From contig PVNU02004100.1 of the NCBI GenBank assembly GCA_003013855.2, forward strand, positions 1,400,501 to 1,464,500: a DNA stretch of 64,000 nt, in the 5' to 3' direction. The notes under the pieces were generated by a model. It searched no databases. It was not told the DNA's origin and worked only from the letters and a program-made list of their open reading frames with translations. The stretch's first letter is position 1; every line of letters begins with the position of its first letter. A program made the position numbers and the translations under genes. Positions 47,601-58,418 of the stretch are shown piece after piece. The stretch is from Liriodendron chinense (Eukaryota > Streptophyta > Magnoliopsida > Magnoliales > Magnoliaceae).

Positions 47601-50600
47601 GAACTTCACTTTTTCTAAACAAATGAGCTAAAATATAGGATAACTACTCATTTAACACTCAAGCATATCAAATTCGAGCATATCAAGTTTCAAACATTAT
47701 AAGTTTTCTTACTAAAGTAATATAAACTAATAAGTTTACTTAACTAAAGTATAATAAAATTCTAAGTAACTTGTATATAAACCGGGTTCGGGTTGGGTTG
47801 GGCAACCCAAGACCTAAACCCAAGCCCGACCCAAGCTTTATCGGGTTGGTGTTTGCATAGCCTAAGCTCGAGGTCGGATCCAATACTTCCTGCCCAAGCC
47901 CAACCCAATGTCGAGTCGGTCACGGGTCGGTCAAGTTGAACCCGCCCAACTTTCAGCCCTAGGTATGACAACCATTACCCCCGTAACAGTCGAAAAACGA
48001 CCACTTCTTTTTCTATGTAAATCCCTTTTTTCTCTTATTTTTTCAATTTTCATTCCAAAAACTTTCTTACATCATTCTATAGTAGATTTCAACCACGCGT
48101 AACGGTCGAAAAACAACCACTTCTTTTTTCTATGCAAATCCCTTTTTTCTCTCTTATTTTTTCAATTTTCATTCCAAAAACTTTCTTACATCATTCTATA
48201 GTAGATTTCAACCACGCATACTCTAGTTGTTAGGAACTTAGGATTAAAATAGTAGATTGAAGCAATTTGGGTAAATAGAAGCTTCGAGGGACTTTTTTCA
48301 AAAAAAAAAAAAAAAAAGTGGTATATCTGCATTTTTTTTATGAGTTCTAACTCCAATGGTTGATTTGTGATGTGCAAACATAAGAGACACATAACCATGT
48401 TCATTAATTCACCAGACAATCCAATACAACACTCTCACCAAAGAGTGGACCATGACACTACCATAAACATGTTCAAAACAAAAAAACGAATACAAATTTG
48501 GAATATTTACATTATTCTAAACATTCTAGATATTTTTCTAGAATTTTTTGAGCAAAATTTTTTTTGAACCATTACAGGGGTCGTTACGCACCCGTATCAG
48601 TTGTTACGACCGATACCCATATTGGTAACAATGGTTACCGTTACAGTCACCGTAACTAATACGAAATACCTTGTTCTCAATCACTCCACTCTCACGAATT
48701 ATTGACCCAAGATATCGAAAGAGGTCATTTTGGAAAACTTTTTCATCACCAATCTTTAGCGTTTGGCATCTCTACAAATAAGAGCTTATTAGCTTATTTC
48801 TAAAAAAAATATGCTTTTAGATTGTTTGGTAAAAGTCTAATCAGAGTGCTTATTTGTTTAGAAAGTAGCAAATAAGCTCCGATTTTATAAGTTGGGGAGG
48901 GGTTACTTTCTAAAACGGAGCTTATTTGGCTTAAGCAGGTAGACATTTTGGACTAATTTTTTGACAAGTTTGTCCTTAAACTGTTCAAATAATTCCCATC
49001 TTACCCTCTTCTCTTCTCTTTATGATTTCTTCGAGGTAGGCCCACATGATGAACAACCCATATTGAAGGTGGGCCCCACATGATGAATGGTCATATCAAA
49101 GGTGGGCCCACATAATGCACAGTCACATCAAAGGTGAGCCCCACATGATGGATGGCCTGCATCAAAGTGTGGCCCCACATGATGGACGATCCACATCAAG
49201 CAGGCCCTACCTAATGGATGGTCCACATCAAAGGTGGGACCCACATAATGGGTGGTGGACCTTGAATGTGGGACCACATTATGGGTGTCGATGAGACGGG
49301 TTAGGGCCGGGCCAAGCTCTGTCCAAAGCTCGGCCCGTGTTCTAAAAGTTATGCCCAAGCCCGTCTCGTGCCCACGACGGGCTAAACTAATCCAGCCCAA
49401 ACCCGGCCCATTATACATATTCAGGACCCAGCCCGGCCACGGCCCCGGCCCCGGCCCAAGCCCGAGTCCACCCATTCTAGGGGGAGAAGGGGGGAGAAAT
49501 TTACAATCACTGACTTGGTACCAAACTATGCATTGATTTTATTGAAGGTTTTTGCTTTTTAAATTGGGTAATAACAAGCACCTAGCCTACATGCCCAAAC
49601 TATGTATTGATTTTAGTAAAAGGTTTTTGTTTTTTGAATTGGGTAATAACAACAAGTACCTAGCCTTCAAACCCACAACACCAACCGCTGATTGTTCCTC
49701 TCAAACCCTAGCTAGAAGAGCCCACTGTGCCACGTGGACTCGACCGACCCCCTCATCTCGACGGAAGTTACTTTGCGTTACTAGAAACAGCAACATTCCA
49801 GTTTGGTATGAATCCGGTACTATAAAATTTGACTTTGCCAGCACTTTATTGTCCAACTTCTTTTGATGGGATTCGTGTAAAGAAAATGATACATGGATTT
49901 CTTGCATCTCGGATCCCAAGAAAAAAAAAAAGAACCTTTTTTGGGCTGAAAACTACACTAGAGATATTAGAACCTGGCTATCCTGGCAAGTTGTTGCTCA
50001 ATCCTCTTGGTTTGGTGAAGGATACCAACCATGTCATGATTGGAAACTTGAAGAAATTACGAACAGAATGCTAGCCATGGTAGCCATGCTCAGGATCTTT
50101 ATGTAAGCATATATAGCATATATGACTCACGTTGGCCCCATTGACAACCTCATAGCACACCTTTCTAACCAGTGGCACAGAATTGTGATTCAAACCCTTG
50201 CTGGCTCTTGATTCCTGAAGATAACGAAAGAACTTAATTTTCTATGTAACATTTGAAATGTAATTTATCATCCTATTCTGAACATCAAGGAATGTTGTAT
50301 TTAAAAACAAAAATTTTGAATTTTAGAGTAAAGGGGAAAATGCAGATTAAATTTTAAAGATTTTTGAAAAAATATCGGGCCAGGCCAGGTCATTCGGGCT
50401 TTGGACACCTAAGTCCAAGCCCGGCCCGAGTGGAAAACGGGCCTGAATTTTAAGCCCAAGCCTGGCCCTCGGGCCATATCCTTCAACCCAAGCCCGGCCC
50501 TAAGCAAGCCACGCCCAAAAGCCCGTCAGGCCACCTGGCCCATTAACAGCCCTAGACCACATGATAGAAGGTTGACATTAAAGGTGGGCTCACATGATGA

Positions 50601-52877
50601 ATGACCCATATTGAAGGTTGGGCCCCACATGATGGACAGTCCACAGCAAATGTGGGACCTACATGATGGATGGTGGACATCAAAGGTGGGTCCCACATGA
50701 TGGACTATCCACATCAAGTGGGCCCCACATGATAGATGGCCCACAACAAACGTGAGACCCACATGATGGATGGTGGAATCAAAGATGGGCCCCTCATGAT
50801 GAACGACTCAATTGAAGTGGGGCCCCACATCAAGGTGGGCCCACAGTAATGAACAATTCACATCAAAGGTGGGCCCCACATGACAAATGGCCCGCATCAA
50901 AGTGTGGCCCAGCATAATAGAACACGCACATCAAGTGGGTCCCATTTGATGGGTAGTCCACATCAAAGATGGCACCCACATGATGGATGATGGTCATTGA
51001 AGGTAGGCCCACATGATGAACGACCCATAATGAAGGTAGGACCCCACACAATGAATGGTCGACATCATGGTGGGCACACATAATGGACAGAGTGGGCTTC
51101 ACATGATGGATGGCTCACATCAAAGTATGGCCCATCATAATGGACAATCCACATCGAGTGGGCCCCACCGAATGGACAATCCACATCCAAGGTTTCGCAT
51201 GATGGATGACCCATATCCAAAATGGGCCACATTATGGATGATCCACATAGAAGGTGCACCCCACACGAAGAATGGTGGATTTCAAAAGTGGGCCCCACAT
51301 GATGGACAATCCACTTCAAAGGTAGGGCCCACACTATGGACACATCAAATGTGGACTCCACGTGATGGGTTATGGGTAGTGGACATTGAGGGGCCTCACA
51401 TAAAGGACAATTAGCATTGATGGTGGGCCCCACATGATGGATGACCTACATCAAGGTGGGCCCCTAATGATGAATGGTCCACATCCAAGACGGGCCTTGT
51501 ATGATGGACAACCCACTTTGAAGGTTTGGCTCACACAATTGACAATCCACATCAAAGGTGGGCCCCATATGATGGTTGACCCACATCTAATGTACGACAT
51601 AATGGATGGCCCAAATGTCTTAAAATATGAAGATTGTAGTCATCCATTCTTTTGTCATTTGGGGCATGGTTCATCTATGATGAGATCCACCAAAACAACC
51701 ATTTGGATTGCTCTTCTAATAGAGTTGTTGTAATCGTTAAAAATGATGTCAACTACCCCTAAAAAAGCCCTTATTTGAAAGTTTTACCAAACGTGCTTAT
51801 TTCAAATAAGAGGTTTTTTACTTGAAAAAGTGACTTTATCCAACGACCTTATTTAAAACAAGAGCTTATTGGTGTAGTTCTTATTGAAAAAGCTCTTATT
51901 GAATTAGAGTAGAGATGCCAAACGAGCCCTAATTCCTTGTTCCCACTCCTATTGTTACCAATCTTACATTCCATATACTTTGTTTTAGTCCAACTAATTT
52001 TAAATCATTTAGATTCTAATCACCAATCCATAAATCTAACTGTGTTTACACCTTCTCTTGTCTTGTCAATCAAAATTATGTCATCTACAAATAGCATACA
52101 TCATGTGATCTCTTCCTACACTAATTAGGAACTCACTTGTCTCTCCACTAGTGGTGCTCACATTTGTTATTGCTCCCTCATAAATATCCTTATTCATGTC
52201 AATATATCCTCTTGAAATTACTCTCCCAACACCGACCAGATTAACTCTCTAAGGACCCCATCATAAGCTTTCTCTAAGTCAATAAAGACCATGTGGAGAC
52301 CATTACTCCCCTCCCTATAATCTCCATCAATGGTCTAAGTAGAAAAATAGCTTCAATGGTAGACCTCCCTAACATGAAACCAAACGGATTTTTTTATACA
52401 TTCATTTCATGCCTTAGTCTTTGCTCAATCACTTTCCCAAAGTTACATAGCTCATAAGTTTAATCCCACGATAGTTACTGCAACTCTGTACATCTCCTTT
52501 ATTCTTATAAATAGGTACCACAGTACTTTCCTCCATCTAGTATTTTCTTCAACCCTACAATCTTGTTGAACCACTTTGTCAAGTATCTCCCATACAGTTC
52601 CAAACCTCTATTGTTATACCATCTGGTCCCAAAGCCTTTCCTATTTTCATCTTTCTTAAAGCTTTTTTCACTTCAGATATCCTAATCCAATAAAAGTATC
52701 CATGGACTCTGAGGTTATTTAAGCTCATGATTCCTATTATCTCCATGCTCTTAGAGTGATTGCTATTTAACAATTTCTAAAAATAGCTTCTCCACCTTTC
52801 ATTGATCTCATTGTCCTTGACTGGTACCCTCTAGTCATCGCTCTTAAGTCTTAAAGCATCTAACATGATCTAGGTCC

Positions 52878-52933
<56 letters not shown>

Positions 52934-55880
52934 GCAAGTTTGAAGACATCTACTCACCTTCTCTCGTCCCCAATCTATTGTCATCATAAGTCCTAAGTTT
53001 AGTCTCACTTACCACTTTCTTGCAATCTTTTTGGCATTTCTATATTGTTCAAATGGAAAATGTCAATGTTATATCGCTTTCGCATTTCCAAGATATTTTT
53101 ATGCATGCATTGGTCCACTTACATGGACTCACATGAGAAAGGAGGGAGGGAGGGAGGGAGGGAGGGAGAGAGAGAGGAGGGGGGCAGTTCAGGGCAAAAG
53201 AAAAGATTACTCTAATGAAACTAACCTCATTTTATTAATAATAACAAAGGGGTATAATAGTACTTCGCATGACTACATAAACATACACATAGGCACACAC
53301 ATCTCTCTTCAAGATTAAAGGATGCACTGCATGAGGAAGGTCCTTGAGTGCATTCCTTAGAATCCCATCTTAAATCTTCATCGTACTTCCCATCAGAGTA
53401 ACTCAAGCAGGTTTGGTTGAGGGTTGACCTGAGCACAACTTGACCTTTCCTACATCAACATGTGGCCTAACCCAACACAAGCTCCTCAACTTGATCCACC
53501 ATATTCCCGACCCCTAACCCATCTTGGGTTCGGACAAGTCGGGTCAAATCAGTCAAGTTTGTGATCTAGAGATACAAGAAGAAGAAGAAGAAAAAAAAAA
53601 AAACTTATTTTACAACTGTGCTTGTGGGGCCACTGTAGTTTGTGTATGGAGTCCAACCTTGTAACGGCCCGTAAAATCGCCTTTTTTAAGATCTGAACAC
53701 ACACTTGGGCTTGTCCTACATGCGTCACCTTAGGTTGAATAATCGACCACCCTTGGCCTAGTAGAACCATAGCTGCATTGAAATAGGACTTGGACGCACA
53801 CGTAGGAGGCCGTTTCACTGCCCGTTCCAAGACTAATGAACCCGAAACTCGAATAGAACAACTCCCAGGCCGGGCTTGACGCACTTGGATGGGCGTCATG
53901 CCAGAATCAGCGCCCGAAACCGCGAACCTACGATGTCCTGCAAGTCCACACACAGGCGCAAGTACACTCACACCAATACTAGCCAGAGCAATCATTACTA
54001 GAATCACCTTTTCTAGGATGGGCCACTAGGACCTTTGCATGTCAATGAAACTTAGAGCCTAGGGTCTAAATATGACATCTAACCCGTCCCCAAAGCCGTG
54101 GCCGCAATCGATGATCGGTGACCGTCAAACAGACTTCTTCCCATATCCAATAAACGCCGCATCCGAATTGCACCAAATCGCAACCGTAGGTAGATCTCAC
54201 CATGGGGAGGCTATCCCATGGGCTGGATTGGTCCTTATGGGCCAGGTGGGCCCCACATGATCAAGACAGCCCCTCAGAGGGCCATTTTTATAAAACTCCA
54301 ACAACCAGGGCTATATATATTAATTTACTAATATATACCCCTTTCTCTAGCACTCCCCCTTTCATTTTCTCTCAAAATTGCTAAGAAAGAGAGAGTGAGA
54401 GGTGAGGGGAAGTTGAGAGAAGGGAGAAGAGAGAGTATTGGAGCGAGAGTCTCACCTTACATGTCACTCCACCAAGCTCGGATCGCTCCTACGACTCTGT
54501 TAACGCCAACCTTCACCACTAGTTCATTATGTCGACCCTAAAGGTGAGTTAGGAGTAAATCCCTCAACCCCCATCAGCCTCTCTTAAGTTTCATCATCAA
54601 GTCTCTAACATACAGCCCTCTTTTTGTAAGATTTCCTGAAAATAACCGAGAGATTTAAGTTGCGGACCATTTACCTCTAGGTTGCCTAGCACCAAATGCC
54701 TTTAGATGTAGTTAATGCCCAAATCTTTAGTTAATTTTGCTATCATTGCTGTTGACATGTTAGAAGCATGCCTAAATGATGACTATGTGCTGCAATTTGC
54801 TTGCATAGAACTCCTAGGACTATCATGTGTGCTTAGGATTACTTGTATGTTCATATTTATGTCTCATGCTCTTAAATTATACTTGATGTGTACAACAATT
54901 TGCTGTGATGAAGTGTTTTCCTATGATTTGACTAACCCGGTAAATGGATGAGAATTAGGGGTGGCTACATGAGGCCAACTGCCCCTTGGGATTGGAACCG
55001 TCGACGGAGGTAGAATGCGGGTGACCGGCTGTGGTTTAAGGACCACGCGGACCACGGGAGCCTAAGGCCGGCCTCCCTGTCTTCGTCTCAGTCGAAGGTG
55101 TTGACCCGACTCCGGGTTGAGCGTGTTGTATGTAACCTGTCGCTTCTATTCGAACCCATGTACCATTGTTACCACTGGATGGACTCACTTAAAATCGTAC
55201 GACGATCGATCCCCAAGTCTCATGAGCCAGGGATGATGGTATGGGACTTATGCCCAAGCTATCGGCCTACGCTGGGGTGGTGCTTCCCTGTAGTAACCAT
55301 TGAGCACAGGGTTGTTCGAGCGGCCCTATCAAATACCCGGCCGATTGTTTCGTGCCAGATCCCCACATGAACAACCCGGGCATTATTGTTAATTTGAATA
55401 ACAAGGCTCACACCTCTGAATTAATTATTTATATTAGTGGTTGGGTGACAACCCTTCTGCCTTGGCTTGGGCGTGACTAACGGGCCACTGTCTAACCATA
55501 CTTGGATCGATGGGTTACTCGCGATGAGATGCATTCGCCACGCAGGAGGCCAGACGGTCCCAAATTGACCTGGTGATAGAACAATGGTACGGTGGTTTCG
55601 CCAACCAGCTGGATGTTAAACCGGAATAAGTAATAACTCGACTAATCATACATGGTTCGGCGTGGCATGCATTGTCTGTGCGGGTGAGGTGGTGGTGCCA
55701 CTCACTGGCGGCTGTGACCAAAAAACCGGTGTCCGGGCATACATTTGCACTTCATGCATTCATGCGTTAAGATTATAAGATGTGGTTGTGCGAGTGATCG
55801 GGTGGTGCCCCATTCACTGGCGGCTTGAGTCTGTGCGGGTGAGTGGTGGTGCCACTCACTGTCGTCTGTGACTAGAACGG

Positions 55881-55924
<44 letters not shown>

Positions 55925-58353
55925 TTTTGACTGCTATGTATGTATGTTTGTTTCATTTCCTACTATGCTTTTGACTGCTATGTATGTATGTTTGTTTCAT
56001 TTTCTATTACGATTATGACTGCTATGTATGTATGTCTGCTTCATTATCTACGTTTGATTTCATTTGCGCTTTGAGTAACTTAGGGAAATGGAACCACTGA
56101 GTTGATAACTCACTCCCACTCTGGGATGGTGTTTTAAAACACCACCTAGGCACTTTCATTGATGTAGGTACCTCATGAGCTAGCAAGCTAGAAGAGGCCC
56201 AATCAGACCGACTGAGTGGACCCATTCGTACATGTCTGTTTAACTTACCTAATTGCATCAGGGATCGAGTTTGTACTCAACCCCTGAGGTTTCAGGGCAT
56301 TACAAACCTGTCCATAAGGGGTCGTTTAGATGGGAGTAAATGGAGTTAAATGGGTAAAATTGGGAGTAAATGGTATTGAGAGTGTTCTTGGATGGAAGTA
56401 AATGCAGGTAAATGAAATGAAATGAAATGAAATGGGAGTAAATGTGCATGTAAATGAAATCCTCTCTACGAGAGAGGATTTGGAAGTAAATGGGGTGAAA
56501 TGCCTTTTTAAGCTCCCTTGGAAAGTCACCCGTGTAAACAAAGGTGCCACTATGCACGTCCTCCACACACATGTCACGCTAATGATACTCCTCAACAATC
56601 CAAATATCAACTACATCACTAAAATCACACTAAAGGAATGATCAAAACCATCTAAATGGATGGTTAAAAAATGTTCGCAAGTTGCTTGTTTGTAATCCTT
56701 ATGTTTGTGGCCTACCTGAGGGTCAAAACTTCCTCATTTTTTTTGCTGAAGTATATATTTTAATGGGCTTATTACAATCATTTTATTAAATATCGCATAT
56801 GTACACTAAGTTAGGGCATTAAAGCTGATTTGGGATATCACATATATTCCTATGAATATATTCAAAAATTCAAATGCAATTCAATTCCTCCCATTTACTC
56901 CCATCCAAACAAAATATTTTGATTTCAAATCCATTTCATTTACACCCATCCAAACACAACTATGTAAAGCCATTTACTCCCAATTCATTTACCTTCAAAT
57001 CCATTTCCCATTTACTTCCATTTATAAGCTCCCAAACGAGCCTTAAGGATTGCCAAATTGATTTTTTTAATGATTGAAAAAAAAAAAAAAAAAAACCCCT
57101 CTAACATTCTTCTTCTTGTAGTCACAATTTAGAGAGGGAGATGGGAGAGTCTGAGATATAATAGGAACTATTCCGTCTAGCAGACAGATGAAGATTCGGA
57201 GAGATGATGGGAAACTTTTCCAATTCAATCCGGTGTTGTGTTATTGCTTAATGGCTAATTGCATATCACCGAAAAAGGCACACTTGGTACACCGGTTGCA
57301 TATGACACCCGATACACAGGCACTTAGAAATTGTACACTTTACACAGGAATACATTAACTCACATTGAACTGACTAAATTGTGGGACAAGCCACAAGCCC
57401 AAAATCAGATAGTTAAACACAATCCAAACCTTTGAGTTGTAGACACTTGTTTGCTGAAACAAGACTTGGATATTTCCATTTTTAACCATCCAATAAATGC
57501 CAACTATTTGGATAGTCTGCTCATCAAAGAAGGCTAATTTTTGGTTCAGTGGTACAATTAGATAGGGGCCCACAATTTGGATCGTTTACATTCCAACCAT
57601 GCAATTTATACGTATTTTTCTAAGTGTATGTGTATCATCCATCACACTCTACCAAAGTGTGTATTAGATCTTTTCTACTAGACTGGTATTAATAAAAGAG
57701 AGCTGGTATCATGGACCGTTTATGGAAATGTTTCCATGCACCTGGTTGCACTTCGACTCGTTAGCATCCACATAACCTATCTCGACCATCCATTAGATCC
57801 CATCCGCACTTCGATGATTTAAACTGTCCAATCAGTGGCTAGAAAAATTGGATGGAAAGATCCTTCACATGAGATAGGTTGACTCCAAACTAACTGAATG
57901 ATGTAATTTTTGCATAGTAGTCCAGATAAGTCATATGTTATGTTCATGCCTACAAGTCCATATGCAACTAGGAGCAAGGGAGGGGATCCATGCACATAGC
58001 CTGCTATATAATCTCTTAATCCGTTATTAGTAAATACTAATTTATATCCAATCACAAGATGTTAAACCAGGAAATTAGCTATTCCCACTAATCAAGGGAT
58101 TTTGGGTCCACATTTCAAAATTCAAAATCTCAAATATCCAAAATAATAATAATATAGACATTAATATATTATTAGTAACCGTCAGTTGTGCATTATTAAT
58201 ATTGGATCAGGATCGGGTTTCGGTTGGGTCTCATTGCCCGAGGCCAACCTGGTCTTGGCCCAACCCAACCAAAATTTCAGGTTGGGCCAGTTGGGTTCAG
58301 GTTGAGCCCAACCCAAGCTGCACACCTACACCACACACACACACACAAAAGAC

Positions 58354-58418
<65 letters not shown>

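Larger units (their letters stand above)
43932..48673. mobile_element. 4.7-kb Mutator-type element with nested insertions
   Basis: Left end AAGGTGTTTTGTATCCATTA and right end (complement) CAAGGTATTTCGTATTAG are inverted. 9-bp TSD TTCTCGATC / TTCTCAATC (43923-43931, 48674-48682), one mismatch. Repeats of the GTAACGG / CCGTTAC type lie at both ends, as in the MITE at 24102-24243. A family A LTR (43992-47228) and a hAT (47341-47961) account for much of the length. No transposase visible. Confidence 0.8.
48759..51929. mobile_element. 3.2-kb inverted-repeat DNA element carrying a minisatellite
   Basis: Right end (complement) GGGCTCGTTTGGCATCTCTA and left end GCGTTTGGCATCTCTACAAA are inverted. Further internal copies of AAGAGCTTATTT / AAATAAGCTCTT extend the arms. 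Flanking TA is shared (48757-48758, 51930-51931); an eroded TTA of Harbinger type is equally possible, since the left end has lost a few bases. Dropping the element restores the LINE frame (KEL/KIGD). No transposase. The core is the minisatellite and a hAT. Confidence 0.75.
37383..53037 (-). mobile_element. RTE-type LINE cut into four pieces by three insertions
   Basis: Pieces in coding order on the minus strand: 51930-53037, 48674-48758, 43726-43931, 37383-37690. Together they cover the RT and C-terminal region typical of plant RTE LINEs. The 3' end is a (ATG)n-type tail near 37383-37398. The 5' end is truncated at about 53037. Insertions between the pieces are a Mutator-type element, a DNA element and a 6-kb LTR-like unit, and the frame is restored at each join when one TSD copy is dropped. 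Confidence 0.88.
53660..56304 (+). mobile_element. Solo-LTR-like unit, family A copy 5
   Basis: Begins TGTAACGGCCCGTAAAATCG and ends GAGGTTTCAGGGCATTACA, with perfect TSD AACCT (53655-53659, 56305-56309). The best preserved uninterrupted member of the family: a U3-like part with GGTGGGCCCCACATGATCAA (54245-54264), a TATA box at 54311-54320, then a GAGA-rich leader (54385-54440). No coding genes. Confidence 0.85.

Noticed and set aside
49128..51433. Several open frames of 78-122 codons over the minisatellite
   Set aside because: They follow the 34-bp repeat period on both strands and have no known domain.
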